Source: Xanthomonas pisi DSM 18956
GTDB lineage: Bacteria > Pseudomonadota > Gammaproteobacteria > Xanthomonadales > Xanthomonadaceae
Reading direction: 5' to 3'
DNA length: 64,000 nucleotides
NCBI RefSeq assembly: GCF_001010415.1
Contig: NZ_JPLE01000049.1
Location: 1 to 64,000, forward strand
Part shown: in pieces, positions 1 through 10,167 of the stretch
Layout of the letters: every line of letters starts with the position of its first letter
Position numbering within the stretch: the stretch's first letter is position 1
The notes under the pieces: generated by a model
Database searches by the model: none
What the model saw: only the letters and a program-made list of their open reading frames with translations
What the model was told of the DNA's origin: nothing
Program-made: the position numbers and the translations under genes

Positions 1-419
1 AGCCCGCCCCGGCACCGGCGCAGACCGTGGCCGCTCCGCGTGCACCGGCGGCTGCGGCACCACGCACGCCATCGGCGGCCACTTCCCCGGTGAACGCCCC
101 GCAGGCTGCGCCCGGCGCAGCGTCGACAACGGCCGCCAGCCCACCGCCGGCAACGTCGGCAGAGCCGGACGACGCAACGCTGCAAGGCTATCGCCGCGAG
201 GTGTCCAAGACGCTGGCGCAAACGCCGGGCTTGGTGCGTGGCATCTGGATCACCCAGGCAACGCTGGCGGTGGATCGCACCGTGGAAGACAGCGCGGCCT
301 GGCCATTGATCTGCCAGCAGCTCGAACGCTATCCCTACCTGCGCACGGTCCGCGTGCAGCTCAATCCCCGCCCCGGTGTGGACGAGCCGGTGCGCTGGCG
401 GCAATGCACCACGATCTGA
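1..419 (+). CDS. C-terminal part of an unknown Pro/Ala-rich protein (5' end outside window)
   Basis: The reading frame is open to the left edge of the window, so this is the 3' end of a longer gene whose start is not visible. The visible part begins with about 55 residues very rich in Ala, Pro, Thr and Ser, which looks like a flexible linker. It ends in a folded-looking segment of about 80 residues (LQGYRREVSKTL, then GIWITQATLAVD, then a cysteine in LICQQLERYPYL). I do not recognise the family. A GTG near base 27 could start a short protein, but the low-complexity sequence continues upstream in frame, so a truncated larger protein is more likely. Confidence 0.6.
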   Translation, partial: PAPAPAQTVAAPRAPAAAAPRTPSAATSPVNAPQAAPGAASTTAASPPPATSAEPDDATLQGYRREVSKTLAQTPGLVRGIWITQATLAVDRTVEDSAAWPLICQQLERYPYLRTVRVQLNPRPGVDEPVRWRQCTTI

Positions 420-787
420 GCGGGTATGCCCTATCGTGGGGGACGATCTGACAGATTGCGTCGTGCCATTGAGCGCCGGCGGTTTGATATGGACTCGATG
501 GATCGAGACGGCAGTCGTATGCACGATCGGCGGCGCGCCGGCGATCCCCTGCTGCAGATGGACCGGCTGGCTGCCTGCAGTCCGGAGTCACACCCCGCTG
601 TCAGCCTGATGTCGGGATACACGCATTGGCCGAGCGACGCCTCTTGGGGAGTGCGCGTTCGATGTGCGGCGTGATTGCAGCCGCTGACCCGCTCAGGTGA
701 CCCTGCCTGCGGCAGGTCGATGGCGATCACGCCGACATCGTCCACAGCACCGTTACCGACGCCATTCCCACATTCCAGCCCCGCCCC
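420..787. other. Intergenic stretch between the left-edge gene and hutC
   Basis: The two flanking genes converge here. Short frames exist on both strands but overlap each other and lack a convincing ribosome-binding site or protein-like composition. I see no RNA gene, and no terminator with a T-run. Confidence 0.5.
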
Positions 788-1525
788 TCAACGCATGCCG
801 GGCGCAAATCGCGCCACCAGATCGTACGAGCCGCCCAGAAACAGTTGCCGCACATAGGTCACCGGCTGATCGCCGCGCCAGGTGTGGCGGTCGATCACCA
901 GGCATGCGGCCCCCTCGTTGACCTGCAGGCACTTGGCCTGCGCGGCGTCGACGCTGACCGCACTGATGCGATGCTCGGCGCGCGTCCACGGCACGTTGCG
1001 CAAGAGCCAGCTGCCGGGCGCCACATCGGTGAACGTCTGCGCCAAGGCGTCGGGCACGGTGGTCACATCGATCACGCGCTGCTCCAGCGCAAACGGGCTG
1101 CCGTCGGCCAGATGCACGCTGTCGAGCGCCAACAGCTTGCCGGTGCTGCCCAACGCGCGTTCCTGAGGCACGCGCTGACGCACGTTGCGCAGCCGGCGCG
1201 ACAACAGCGAAAACGCGTAGAGGTGACCGCGCGCGGTCATTTCCACTTCGATATCCGGGATCGAGAGCGCCACCTGCTCCAGATGCGGATGCGGCCGGGC
1301 CACGAACGAACCGGTGCGGCGGCGGCGCTCGATCATGCCCGCATCGGCGAGCAGGCCGAGCACCTTGTTGACGGTCATGCGCGAGCAGCCGTACTGCGTC
1401 ATCAACTCGTGTTCGGGCGGGATGCGATGGCCCGGCGGCCAGTCGCCGCTATGAATGCGTTGCTCCAGATCCTGCCGGATGCGTTGATGCAAGGTGCCGG
1501 GTGCGGCGATGGGGGTGGCGGTCAA
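788..1525 (-). CDS. hutC: Histidine utilisation repressor HutC (GntR/UTRA family)
   Basis: This 245-residue protein has an N-terminal GntR winged helix-turn-helix (about residues 10-75, including [20 protein letters not shown]) followed by a UTRA ligand-binding domain. The pair is the standard HutC architecture. HutC represses hut genes and is released by urocanate, the product of HutH, in characterised Pseudomonas and enteric systems. The gene lies 42 bases downstream of hutF on the same strand, so the two are probably co-transcribed and the repressor would control its own operon through the palindrome in the hutF-hutI gap. The ATG start gives a normal length for the family. The symbol rests on both sequence and neighbourhood. 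Confidence 0.93.
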   Translation of the reverse strand: MTATPIAAPGTLHQRIRQDLEQRIHSGDWPPGHRIPPEHELMTQYGCSRMTVNKVLGLLADAGMIERRRRTGSFVARPHPHLEQVALSIPDIEVEMTARGHLYAFSLLSRRLRNVRQRVPQERALGSTGKLLALDSVHLADGSPFALEQRVIDVTTVPDALAQTFTDVAPGSWLLRNVPWTRAEHRISAVSVDAAQAKCLQVNEGAACLVIDRHTWRGDQPVTYVRQLFLGGSYDLVARFAPGMR

Positions 1526-1567
1526 AGCTGCGGTCTCCGGTCAGACCTGCATTGTGCCCGCATCGTC

Positions 1568-2938
1568 TCAATTGCCCAGCACTGTGCGCAACACGCCGGC
1601 AAAACGCGTGGCAATGCGCGCGCGATCCACATGCCGACCATCGCGCACCACCTGGCGCCCGCCGCGCCAGACGTGACGCACGGCAGTGGCGCGTGCGGCG
1701 AACAACCAGCTGTCCAGCAAGGCGTCGTCGCTGCGTGCAAGCAAGGAAGGATGGGCCGTGTCCAGCTCCACCAGATCCGCCGCAGCGCCGGACTGGATTG
1801 CGTGCCGTGCCACGCCCAGCGCCTGCGCCGCACCGTCGCCCGCCTGGTCGTACAACCAGCGCCCGCTCGAGACGTCGGCAGGCGCGAGCACATTGCGCGC
1901 CTGCCGGTGCAGTCGTTGGCCGTATTCGAGCAGGCGCAGTTCTTCGGCCGCATCGATCAACACGTTCGAATCCGAGCCCACGCCAAAGCGTCCACCGGCG
2001 GCGGCGAATGCCTGCATCGGGAACAAGCCGTCGCCCAGATTGGCCTCGGTGATCGGGCACAGCCCGACCACCGCGCCACGTTCGGCGATCGCCCGCAACT
2101 CGCTGGCGTCCACATGCGTGGCGTGCACCAGACACCAGCGCGCCGCCACCGGTGCGTTGGCCAACAACCATTGCACCGGACGTTGGCCCGACCACGCCAG
2201 GCAGGCGTCGACTTCGCGCCGCTGCTCGGCGATATGGATGTGGATCGGGCCATCGGTGAGCGGCACCAGCGCTTGCAGCTGCTGCGGCGTGACCGCACGC
2301 AAACTGTGCGGTGCCAGCCCGAGCACCGCATCCGGCAACGCCTTGAGGCTGAGCCTGCAGTGCTCGAGCAGGCGCGCAAACCCATCGATGTCATGGATCA
2401 GGCGCCGTTGCGCCGCGCTCGGCGCAGCCCCGCCGAAATCCGAATGCGCATAGAACACCGGCAGCAGGGTCAGCCCGATCCCGGTGCTGACGGCCGCAGC
2501 GGCGATGCGCTCGGACATCTCGCCGGCATGCGCGTAGGGCGCACCGCCGACAGCGTGGTGCAGATAATGGAATTCGCCGACGCGGGTGAAGCCGCTCTCC
2601 AACATCTCGACATAGGCCTGCTCGGCAATCGCCTGCAGGCTGTCCGGATCCAGCCGGTCGACGAAGCGATACATCAGCTCGCGCCAGCTCCAGAAGCTGT
2701 CGCCACTGCGCCCCCCCACTTCGGTCAGCCCGGCCATGCCGCGCTGGAACGCATGGCTGTGCAGGTTGCCCAGGCCCGGTACCAGCACCTCGGCGCGGGT
2801 ATCGGTGGCGGCCGCGGCCACCTCGGTCTGCACCGTGGCGATGCGCCCCTGGTCCAGGGTGATCCGGACACTGCCCGCCCAGCCACTGGGCAACAGGGCC
2901 CGCGCTGCCCACAACGCCTGTACCGGTTGATCTGCCAC
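1568..2938 (-). CDS. hutF: Formimidoylglutamate deiminase HutF
   Basis: HutF converts N-formimino-L-glutamate to N-formyl-L-glutamate and ammonia in the five-step histidine pathway. It is an amidohydrolase-superfamily metalloenzyme acting in the cytoplasm. The protein shows the metal-binding HSHAFQRG motif at residues 60-67, the HIHIAEQ strand, LVHATHVD and the late GSDSNV aspartate motif. I chose a GTG start giving 456 residues, because that is the usual length and the family begins close to this point. The frame stays open far upstream, but that part runs antisense through hutI. Its presence with hutG means formylglutamate, not free formamide, is the intermediate. Confidence 0.93.
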   Translation of the reverse strand: MADQPVQALWAARALLPSGWAGSVRITLDQGRIATVQTEVAAAATDTRAEVLVPGLGNLHSHAFQRGMAGLTEVGGRSGDSFWSWRELMYRFVDRLDPDSLQAIAEQAYVEMLESGFTRVGEFHYLHHAVGGAPYAHAGEMSERIAAAAVSTGIGLTLLPVFYAHSDFGGAAPSAAQRRLIHDIDGFARLLEHCRLSLKALPDAVLGLAPHSLRAVTPQQLQALVPLTDGPIHIHIAEQRREVDACLAWSGQRPVQWLLANAPVAARWCLVHATHVDASELRAIAERGAVVGLCPITEANLGDGLFPMQAFAAAGGRFGVGSDSNVLIDAAEELRLLEYGQRLHRQARNVLAPADVSSGRWLYDQAGDGAAQALGVARHAIQSGAAADLVELDTAHPSLLARSDDALLDSWLFAARATAVRHVWRGGRQVVRDGRHVDRARIATRFAGVLRTVLGN

Positions 2939-2964
2939 TGGACACCCTCGATTGACGACCCTAT

Positions 2965-2974
2965 TGTATATACA
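2965..2974. promoter_or_regulatory. Probable HutC operator in the hutF-hutI divergent promoter
   Basis: The sequence TGTATATACA is a perfect 10-base palindrome in the 60-base gap between the divergent hutF and hutI starts. It closely resembles the TGTATxTACA core described for HutC sites in Pseudomonas. On the hutI side a TTGACG at 2952-2957 and a weak TATCAG at 2975-2980 are 17 bases apart, so the palindrome would sit in the promoter spacer. Binding is inferred, not shown. Confidence 0.75.
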
Positions 2975-2998
2975 TATCAGACACCACGAGCCTGCGCC

Positions 2999-4204
2999 AT
3001 GCATTGCGACGTCCTCTGGCACAACGCGCAGCTGATGACCCTGGACGCCGCCGATGGTGGCCTGGGCATCGTGGACGACGGCGTGATCGCCTGCCGGGAC
3101 GGCCGCATCGTGTATGCCGGCGCGGCGGCACAGGCGCCCGCGCTCGAAGCAGACAGCACGCACGACTGCCAGCGGCGCTGGATCAGCCCGGGCCTGATCG
3201 ATTGCCACACCCATCTGGTGTACGCCGGCAACCGCGCCAACGAATTCGAACAGCGCCTGCGCGGGGCCAGCTATGCGCAGATCGCCGCGGCCGGTGGCGG
3301 CATCGTGGCCACCGTGCGCGCCACCCGCGCCGCAGACGATGCCGCATTGCTCGCCGCCAGCCTGCCGCGCCTGGATGCCATGCTCGCCGAAGGCGTGACC
3401 ACGCTGGAAATCAAATCCGGCTACGGGCTCACGCTGGAGGACGAAACCAAACAACTGCGCGTGGCGCGCCAACTCGCAACGCTGCGCCGGGTCGAAGTCG
3501 TGCCGACCTTTCTTGGCGCGCATGCGGTGCCGCCAGGCAGCGATGCGCAGCCGTACATCGATGCGGTCTGCACGCTGATGATTCCGGCCGTTGCCGCGCA
3601 GGGGCTTGCCGAGGCGGTCGACGTGTTCTGCGAGCACCTGGCATTTTCGCCGGCGCAGGCCGAACAGGTTTTTGTCGCTGCGCAGGCCCACGGCTTGCGC
3701 GTCAAGATCCATGCCGAGCAACTGAGCAACCAGCACGGCGCAGCCCTGGCGGCGCGCCATGGCGCGTTGTCGGCCGACCACATCGAATACCTGGACCAGG
3801 CCGGCATCGATGCGATGGCCGCTGCCGGTACCGTGGCGGTGCTGCTGCCCGGCGCGTTCTATTTCACCCGCGATACCCAGCAGCCGCCGCTCGATGCGCT
3901 GCGTGCGGCCGGGGTGCCACTGGCGTTGGCCACCGACTGCAATCCGGGCACCTCGCCACTGACCAGCCCGTTGCTGGCGATGAACATGGCGGCCACGTTG
4001 TTCCGCATGACGGTGGACGAATGCATCGCCGGTTTCACCCGCGAAGCTGCGCGTGCGCTCGGCCGCAGCGCACGGCTTGGCCAGCTGCGCGCCGGCATGG
4101 ACTGCGACCTGGCGATCTGGGACATCGACGCGCCGGCCGACCTGGTCTACCGCATGGGTTTCAACCCTCTTCATGCCCGCATCTGGCGCGGGCATTCGAC
4201 CTGA
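2999..4204 (+). CDS. hutI: Imidazolonepropionase HutI
   Basis: HutI hydrolyses 4-imidazolone-5-propanoate to formimidoylglutamate, the third step of histidine degradation. The 401-residue protein carries the amidohydrolase metal motif [12 protein letters not shown] with His70 and His72, the KSGYGL loop, KIHAEQLS and the [10 protein letters not shown] metal and substrate region. The ATG lies just after the hut control region and gives the normal family length. It is the first gene of the rightward hutI-hutH-hutG-hutU unit, with hutH beginning 17 bases downstream. Confidence 0.96.
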   Translation: MHCDVLWHNAQLMTLDAADGGLGIVDDGVIACRDGRIVYAGAAAQAPALEADSTHDCQRRWISPGLIDCHTHLVYAGNRANEFEQRLRGASYAQIAAAGGGIVATVRATRAADDAALLAASLPRLDAMLAEGVTTLEIKSGYGLTLEDETKQLRVARQLATLRRVEVVPTFLGAHAVPPGSDAQPYIDAVCTLMIPAVAAQGLAEAVDVFCEHLAFSPAQAEQVFVAAQAHGLRVKIHAEQLSNQHGAALAARHGALSADHIEYLDQAGIDAMAAAGTVAVLLPGAFYFTRDTQQPPLDALRAAGVPLALATDCNPGTSPLTSPLLAMNMAATLFRMTVDECIAGFTREAARALGRSARLGQLRAGMDCDLAIWDIDAPADLVYRMGFNPLHARIWRGHST

Positions 4205-4221
4205 TCGATCGTGGAGTTGTC

Positions 4222-5763
4222 ATGAGTGCTTCTGTTGTCTTGCAACCCGGCCAGGTGACGCTGGCGCAATGGCGTGTGTTGTATCGCGGCGCTGACGTGG
4301 CATTGGATGACGCCTGCGCGGCGGCGGTGCTGCGCAGCGCGCAGACCGTGGAGGCAATCGTCGCGCGCGGCGAGCCGGTCTATGGCGTCAACACCGGCTT
4401 CGGCAAGCTGGCCAGCGTGCGCATCGAGCGGCAGGACCTGCAGACCCTGCAACGCAATATCGTGTTGTCGCACGCCGCCGGTGTCGGCGAGCCCACGCCG
4501 GTGCCGGTGGTGCGACTGATGATGGCGCTCAAGCTCACCAGCCTTGCCCAGGGCGCTTCAGGCGTGCAGCCGGGCACCCTGGCCTTGCTGGAAGCGATGC
4601 TGCGTCAGGGCATTACCCCGGTGGTGCCGTGCCAGGGGTCGGTCGGTGCTTCCGGCGATCTTGCGCCGCTGTCGCATCTGGCCGCGGTGATGATCGGCGT
4701 CGGTGAAGCCTTCGTCGGCGACCAGCGCCTGCCCGCCGCCGACGCGCTTGCGCAGGCGCAGTTGCAGCCCCGCGTACTCGGCGCCAAGGAAGGCCTGGCG
4801 CTGCTCAACGGCACGCAATTTTCCACTGCCTGCGCACTGGCCGGCCTGTTCGAGATCGAAACCGTGTTGCAGGCCGCGCTGGTGACCGGTGCGCTGTCGG
4901 TGGAAGCGGCCAAGGGCTCCGATACGCCGTTCGATGCGCGCATCCATGCGCTGCGCGGGCAACCGGGGCAGATCGCAACCGCCGCGGCGCTGCGGGCGTT
5001 GATGGCCGACTCGGCGATCCGCGAATCGCATCGCCTGGGCGATGTGCGCGTGCAGGACCCGTATTGCCTGCGTTGCCAGCCGCAGGTGATGGGCGCGGCG
5101 CTGGACATCATGCGGCAGGCCGCGCGCACGCTGGAGATCGAAGCCAATGGTGTCTCCGATAATCCGTTGGTCTTCAGCGACACCGGCGAGGCCTTGTCGG
5201 GCGGCAACTTCCACGCCGAGCCAGTGGCCTTTGCCGCCGACATGCTGGCGATGGCGGTGTGCGAAATCGGCTCGATCAGCGAACGCCGCACCGCGATGCT
5301 GGTCGACCCGGCGTTGTCCGGGCTGCCGGCGTTTCTCACCCCGCGCCCGGGCCTGAATTCCGGTTTCATGATTCCGCAGGTGACCGCTGCAGCCCTGGTG
5401 TCGGAAAACAAGCAGCGCGCGTATCCGGCCAGCGTCGATTCGATCCCGACCTCGGCCAATCAGGAAGACCATGTGTCGATGGCCGCGCATGGCGCGCGAC
5501 GTCTGCTGGCCATGGCGGAAAATGCCGCGCACGTGATCGGCATCGAGTTACTGGCGGCGGTGCAGGGCTGCGATTTCCATGCACCGCTGCGCTCCAGCAC
5601 CGCACTGGAAGCCGCACGCGCCCTGCTGCGTGCGCAGGTGCCCACGCTGCAGGACGACCGCTACTTTCACCCCGACATGCTGGCGGCCAGCGCGCTGGTG
5701 CGCTCGGGTGCATTGGCCGACGCGGTGGCGATCGCGTTGCCGGGCGTGGAGCAGCACGCATGA
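4222..5763 (+). CDS. hutH: Histidine ammonia-lyase HutH
   Basis: HutH removes ammonia from L-histidine to give trans-urocanate, the committing step of the pathway and the source of the inducer. The 513-residue protein contains [14 protein letters not shown]. Its Ala143-Ser144-Gly145 triad is expected to cyclise into the MIO electrophile, as in the Pseudomonas putida enzyme. Other family marks are YGVNTGFG near residue 55, the LLNGTQ segment and the [10 protein letters not shown] motif near the C-terminus. It follows hutI closely and is translated from an ATG. Confidence 0.97.
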   Translation: MSASVVLQPGQVTLAQWRVLYRGADVALDDACAAAVLRSAQTVEAIVARGEPVYGVNTGFGKLASVRIERQDLQTLQRNIVLSHAAGVGEPTPVPVVRLMMALKLTSLAQGASGVQPGTLALLEAMLRQGITPVVPCQGSVGASGDLAPLSHLAAVMIGVGEAFVGDQRLPAADALAQAQLQPRVLGAKEGLALLNGTQFSTACALAGLFEIETVLQAALVTGALSVEAAKGSDTPFDARIHALRGQPGQIATAAALRALMADSAIRESHRLGDVRVQDPYCLRCQPQVMGAALDIMRQAARTLEIEANGVSDNPLVFSDTGEALSGGNFHAEPVAFAADMLAMAVCEIGSISERRTAMLVDPALSGLPAFLTPRPGLNSGFMIPQVTAAALVSENKQRAYPASVDSIPTSANQEDHVSMAAHGARRLLAMAENAAHVIGIELLAAVQGCDFHAPLRSSTALEAARALLRAQVPTLQDDRYFHPDMLAASALVRSGALADAVAIALPGVEQHA

Positions 5764-5929
5764 CGCGGCGGGTAACACATCACCTGCGCAGCGCCATGGC
5801 GCCGTGCTGCGCGTTGGCGGCTGACGCGGGATCTGCACGCGACGCGGCTGCTTTGCGCGCCCACCCCCACGACGCTCTCCCTGGCCGGCACGACATTCCA
5901 GTTTTCATGCATGCAACCGGAGCCCAGCG

Positions 5930-6787
5930 ATGAGCGCCCTGCCCGCCTGGCTGGAGGTGCATCGCGGCGACGCGCCATTGCTCCTCAGCGTCCCGCATAC
6001 CGGCACCGAGCTGCCCGATACGGTGGCCGACCAGTTCGTGTCGCCATGGCTGGCGCGCCGGGACGCCGATTGGTGGGTGCACCAGTTGTACGACTTCGCA
6101 CAGGCGATGGGTGCCACCACGGTGCGCACTGCCATCTCGCGCTCGGTCATCGACGTCAACCGCGACCCCAGTGGCGTATCGCTGTATCCGGGCCAGAACA
6201 CCACCGGCCTGTGTCCGCTGACCACCTTCGACAATCAGCCGCTGTATGCCGACGGGCAGGCGCCGGATCAGGCGCAGATCGATCTGCGCCGCACGCAGTG
6301 GTTCGACCCGTATCACCTCGCCCTGTCCGACGAAATCGCGCGCCTGCGTCAGCACCACGCAACCATCGTGGTGTACGACGCGCACTCGATCCGCTCGGTC
6401 ATCCCGCACCTGTTCGACGGTGAGTTGCCCCAGTTCAACATCGGCAGCAACGACGATCGCAGCTGCGATCCCGCGCTGGCCGACGCCGTAGAACAGCTGT
6501 GTCGCAGCAGCGGCTCCAGCACCGTGCGCAATGGGCGTTTCAAGGGCGGCTGGATCACCCGTCACTACGCGCAACCCGATCAGGGCGTGCACACGCTGCA
6601 GATGGAACTGGCCTGCCGCGGCTACATGCGCGAGCCGGACACCATCACCCAGGACAACTGGCCCACGCCGTGGCAGCCGGTGCACGCCGTCGCGTTACGC
6701 GCAGTGCTGCGACACGTGCTGCTGGCCTGCCTGCAGTTCGCCAATGCGCCCCTCTCCGACACCGCGCCGCACGCGGCCAACCGTTGA
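5930..6787 (+). CDS. hutG: N-formylglutamate deformylase HutG
   Basis: HutG hydrolyses N-formyl-L-glutamate to glutamate and formate, the last step of the HutF branch. The 285-residue protein belongs to the N-formylglutamate amidohydrolase family. It shows [13 protein letters not shown] at the N-terminus, [13 protein letters not shown], and the [10 protein letters not shown] motif with probable metal ligands. It is not the arginase-like HutG that acts on formiminoglutamate. A 166-base gap separates it from hutH, longer than the other gaps in the unit, so an internal promoter or processing site is possible but none was identified. Confidence 0.94.
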   Translation: MSALPAWLEVHRGDAPLLLSVPHTGTELPDTVADQFVSPWLARRDADWWVHQLYDFAQAMGATTVRTAISRSVIDVNRDPSGVSLYPGQNTTGLCPLTTFDNQPLYADGQAPDQAQIDLRRTQWFDPYHLALSDEIARLRQHHATIVVYDAHSIRSVIPHLFDGELPQFNIGSNDDRSCDPALADAVEQLCRSSGSSTVRNGRFKGGWITRHYAQPDQGVHTLQMELACRGYMREPDTITQDNWPTPWQPVHAVALRAVLRHVLLACLQFANAPLSDTAPHAANR

Positions 6788-6803
6788 TTGCAAGGAACCT
6801 GGC

Positions 6804-8471
6804 ATGACCCGTCACGATGCAACCCGCGTCATCCGCGCCGCCACCGGCACCACGCTCACCGCCAGGAGCTGGCTCACCGAAGCACCGCTGCGCATGTTGA
6901 TGAACAATCTGGACCCGGACGTGGCAGAGCGCCCGCAGGAACTGGTGGTGTATGGCGGCATCGGCCGTGCCGCGCGCGATTGGGAATCCTTCGATGCGAT
7001 CGTCGCCGCACTCATCCGCCTGGACGACGACCAGACCCTGCTGGTGCAATCGGGCAAGCCGGTCGGCGTGTTCCGCACCCATGCCGACGCACCGCGCGTA
7101 CTGATCGCCAATTCCAACCTGGTGCCGCGCTGGGCCAACTGGGACCACTTCAACGAACTGGATAAAAAGGGTCTGGCGATGTACGGCCAGATGACGGCCG
7201 GCAGCTGGATCTACATCGGCGCGCAAGGCATCGTGCAAGGCACCTACGAAACCTTCGTGGAGATGGGCCGCCAGCATTACGGCGGCAGCCTGGCCGGCAA
7301 GTGGCTGTTCACCGGCGGCCTCGGCGGCATGGGTGGGGCGCAGCCGCTGGCTGCGGTGATGGCCGGCGCCTCTTGCCTGGCGGTGGAGTGCCGGCGTTCC
7401 AGCATCGACATGCGCCTGCGCACCGGCTATCTGGACACCTGGACCGACTCGCTGGACGAAGCGCTGCGCCTGATCGAGGAATCGTGCACGGCCAGGAAGC
7501 CGCTGTCGGTCGGCCTGCTCGGCAACGTCGCCGACGTGCTCGACGAACTGCTGCTGCGCGGGATCAAGCCGGACCTGCTGACCGATCAGACCTCCGCACA
7601 CGACCCGGTCAACGGCTATCTGCCGCAGGGCTGGAGCGTGAAAGAGTGGGACGCAAGGCGCGTCAGCGCGCCCAAGGACGTAGAAGCCGCCGCGCGCGAG
7701 ACAATGGCCAACCATATCCGCGCGATGCTCACTTTCCATGCGCTCGGCGTGCCCACCGTGGACTACGGCAACAACCTGCGCCAGATGGCGCTGGAGCAAG
7801 GGGTGTCCGACGCGTTCGACTTTCCCGGTTTCGTGCCGGCCTATATCCGCCCGCTGTTCTGTCGCGGCATCGGCCCGTTCCGCTGGGTGGCGCTGAGCGG
7901 CGATCCGGAAGACATCGCCAAGACCGATGCCAAGGTCAAGGAATTGATTCCCGACGATGCGCACCTGCACCGCTGGCTGGACATGGCCGGCGAAAAGATC
8001 GCCTTCCAGGGACTGCCCGCGCGCATCTGCTGGGTCGGCCTGGGCGATCGCCACCGGCTCGGCCTGGCCTTCAACGCGATGGTGCGCAGCGGTGAGTTGA
8101 AAGCACCGGTCGTGATCGGCCGCGACCATCTGGATTCGGGCAGCGTCGCCTCGCCGAACCGCGAAACCGAAGCCATGGCCGACGGCTCCGATGCGGTCTC
8201 CGACTGGCCGCTGCTCAACGCCCTGCTCAATACCGCCAGCGGCGCCACCTGGGTCTCGCTGCACCACGGTGGTGGCGTCGGCATGGGCTTCTCGCAACAC
8301 GCCGGCATGGTCATCGTCTGCGACGGCAGCGAAGCGGCCGACAAGCGGATCGAACGCGTGCTCTGGAACGACCCGGCGACCGGTGTGATGCGCCATGCCG
8401 ATGCCGGCTATGCGATCGCAACCGATTGCGCGCGCGAGAAAGGGCTGGATTTGCCGGCGATTCTTTCCTGA
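6804..8471 (+). CDS. hutU: Urocanate hydratase HutU
   Basis: HutU adds water to urocanate to form imidazolonepropionate using tightly bound NAD+. The 555-residue protein starts 16 bases after hutG. It shows the YGGIGRAAR and LVQSGKPVG segments, the glycine-rich NAD loop [14 protein letters not shown], and the conserved [11 protein letters not shown] block that holds the active-site cysteine. [17 protein letters not shown] near the end is also typical. Its length matches the family. It closes the hut unit, and a two-tier hairpin follows. Confidence 0.97.
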   Translation: MTRHDATRVIRAATGTTLTARSWLTEAPLRMLMNNLDPDVAERPQELVVYGGIGRAARDWESFDAIVAALIRLDDDQTLLVQSGKPVGVFRTHADAPRVLIANSNLVPRWANWDHFNELDKKGLAMYGQMTAGSWIYIGAQGIVQGTYETFVEMGRQHYGGSLAGKWLFTGGLGGMGGAQPLAAVMAGASCLAVECRRSSIDMRLRTGYLDTWTDSLDEALRLIEESCTARKPLSVGLLGNVADVLDELLLRGIKPDLLTDQTSAHDPVNGYLPQGWSVKEWDARRVSAPKDVEAAARETMANHIRAMLTFHALGVPTVDYGNNLRQMALEQGVSDAFDFPGFVPAYIRPLFCRGIGPFRWVALSGDPEDIAKTDAKVKELIPDDAHLHRWLDMAGEKIAFQGLPARICWVGLGDRHRLGLAFNAMVRSGELKAPVVIGRDHLDSGSVASPNRETEAMADGSDAVSDWPLLNALLNTASGATWVSLHHGGGVGMGFSQHAGMVIVCDGSEAADKRIERVLWNDPATGVMRHADAGYAIATDCAREKGLDLPAILS

Positions 8472-8489
8472 AACTCGCTTGGAAACTTT

Positions 8490-8531
8490 CACGACATGCC
8501 GGATAAATAATCCGGCAGCAGTCATGTCGTG
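8490..8531 (+). terminator. Two-tier hairpin after hutU, candidate end of the hut transcript
   Basis: CACGACAT pairs with ATGTCGTG to form an outer stem, and GCCGGAT pairs with ATCCGGC around an AAATA loop inside it, with a seven-base bulge on one side. It begins 19 bases after the hutU stop. There is no following T-run, so it may be a processing or 3'-protecting structure and not a classic intrinsic terminator. Confidence 0.5.
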
Positions 8532-8808
8532 CATCAAGTAGCGGTCGCCTGGCGCGTTTATTTCCGTCAGTTTCCACGAATTCAGTATGCGTCTGCGGCC
8601 GAGCCTGCACGTAGGGTGATGCCGGTCACGGCTTTGGATATTGCAACGTGAACCGATGCTGCGGAATCTGCCGATCGAGTAAGCTGGTGCGGCGTCAGAT
8701 GGCCTTAGGGGAGGCAGCTGACCATTCTGGTTTGAACACGCGCGCATAGACGAAGTCGCACCTCAAGCAGGCGCGACCTTTCGTATCGATCATCCTGAGA
8801 GCCCCCTC
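8532..8808. other. Spacer before the first acyltransferase
   Basis: This stretch, with the hutU hairpin just before it, forms a 337-base gene-free gap. Base composition is visibly less GC-rich than in the hut genes. It presumably holds the promoter of the first acyltransferase gene, but no confident -35/-10 pair was found. No small gene is supported. Confidence 0.4.
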
Positions 8809-9939
8809 ATGCAGCAGGAACAGCGCATCGATTCGTTGACCGGCATTCGCGGCCTTGCTGCACTGCTAGTCGTCTACGCACATCTGGCCGAAGAAAAATT
8901 CTTCACAGATACCCATCTGTTTCCTGGCGAGATGGGTGTCATGGTGTTTTTCACCCTGAGCGGTTTCTTGATGGCATTTCTCTACGGAGAGAAAGAAGCC
9001 AATTATCCCTCGGTAGCACGCTACGCCATCTCCAGATTCTCCCGGATTGCGCCGGCCTATCTGACTGTCGTGCTGGCGTCCTATCTCATTTACAACCTGA
9101 TCGATCCGCAGTTCGTCTATGCCATCAGCCACGACAACCTGCTGCGCCACCTGCTGTTCTCCGGAAACGTGTCGGCGCTCTGGAGTATTCCGCCCGAGGT
9201 GCAGTTCTACGTCATCTTTGTGGGCATCTGGTTTGCGTTGGGCGCCTTCCGTACCAACAGCAATGTCACTCTGCTGGTCGCGGTGCTCGGCACCATCCTG
9301 ATGCTCATCGCCTATCGGGCACAGCTACCCGGGACCTTCATCGGTTCAAAGATCCACTACTTCCTCGCCGGGGTGGTATTCGGGCTGGTGCGCACCCGGG
9401 TAGGCGCCAGTGTGGACATGACCACCCTCGCCGTCCTGCAAGCCCTCGTCATCGGACTGGTGCTGGCGGTGATTGCGGGCGTCATCGATGTCGACCTCGG
9501 CTCCAAGCGCGAGCTCTACCTCACTCTGGAAACCGCCGGCTTCGCCGGCATCTTCGTCTTCCTGTTCTCCTTCGATACCGGCCTCAGCAAGCGCCTGCTC
9601 GGCAACCGCTTCATGATGCTCAGCGGCGAATGCAGCTTTTCGATGTACCTGCTGAACATTCCGATCATCTATGCCGCGCTGGCGGTGATGGATGGCATGC
9701 CACCCAGGCCAGCCCTGGCGCTACCGATCATCACGGTCACCGTTGCTGCGGCATGGGCCATGTATCGCCTGGTCGAAATGCCGGGTAACACACTGCTGCG
9801 CCGGCTGGGCACGCGTTTGCTGCTGCGGCCGCCAGTCGCTGCAGCGATACCGATCGTGCCGAAGACCATGGAAAGCGTGGGACCCACCCTCATCCAGGCC
9901 CCACAAGCCGGACCGGCACTTCCATCTGAGCAGGCCTAG
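8809..9939 (+). CDS. Membrane acyltransferase, acyltransferase-3/OafA type (copy 1)
   Basis: This 376-residue integral membrane protein has the acyltransferase-3 fold, whose members O-acylate sugars of LPS, exopolysaccharide or other envelope glycans. The N-terminus has the family motif RIDSLTGIRGLAALLVVYAHLAE with the conserved histidine, and FFTLSGFLMAF and SRFSRIAPAYL follow. About ten hydrophobic segments run to residue 340, and a Pro/Ala-rich tail follows. The next gene is a close paralogue, identical over blocks such as NVSALWSIPPEVQFY. GC content of the first third is clearly lower than in neighbouring genes. The substrate cannot be told from sequence, and no glycan biosynthesis genes are adjacent. 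Confidence 0.85.
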   Translation: MQQEQRIDSLTGIRGLAALLVVYAHLAEEKFFTDTHLFPGEMGVMVFFTLSGFLMAFLYGEKEANYPSVARYAISRFSRIAPAYLTVVLASYLIYNLIDPQFVYAISHDNLLRHLLFSGNVSALWSIPPEVQFYVIFVGIWFALGAFRTNSNVTLLVAVLGTILMLIAYRAQLPGTFIGSKIHYFLAGVVFGLVRTRVGASVDMTTLAVLQALVIGLVLAVIAGVIDVDLGSKRELYLTLETAGFAGIFVFLFSFDTGLSKRLLGNRFMMLSGECSFSMYLLNIPIIYAALAVMDGMPPRPALALPIITVTVAAAWAMYRLVEMPGNTLLRRLGTRLLLRPPVAAAIPIVPKTMESVGPTLIQAPQAGPALPSEQA

Positions 9940-10039
9940 CGGGTAAGTCCAGTTGTCAAACCGATACGTCCCACCTGCTACGGTCAGCGACTGACGGAGC
10001 GCGACACCGCCAGCCAGTGCACGCCGGGCCTCTTTTCCA

Positions 10040-10053
10040 TGACAGTACTGTCA
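10040..10053. promoter_or_regulatory. Perfect 14-base palindrome upstream of the second acyltransferase
   Basis: TGACAGTACTGTCA is a perfect inverted repeat with no spacer, 114 bases before the start of the second acyltransferase gene. Its form suits a dimeric regulator site. It could be chance, and no regulator is known for it. Confidence 0.35.
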
Positions 10054-10167
10054 GGTACGCTTGCGTCCGGGACAGGACTCATGGGGATTCCTGTCTTTCA
10101 GCAACATGACTGCCGCCGTCAAAAGGCGCGACACGTGCTGCCAGCAGATGGACGGAGCAGGGCTTGA

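Noticed and set aside
845-2998. Long rightward open frame opposite hutC and hutF, continuing into hutI
   Set aside because: Its sequence before the hutI start is a high-GC antisense shadow; only the part from the hutI ATG onward has family motifs.
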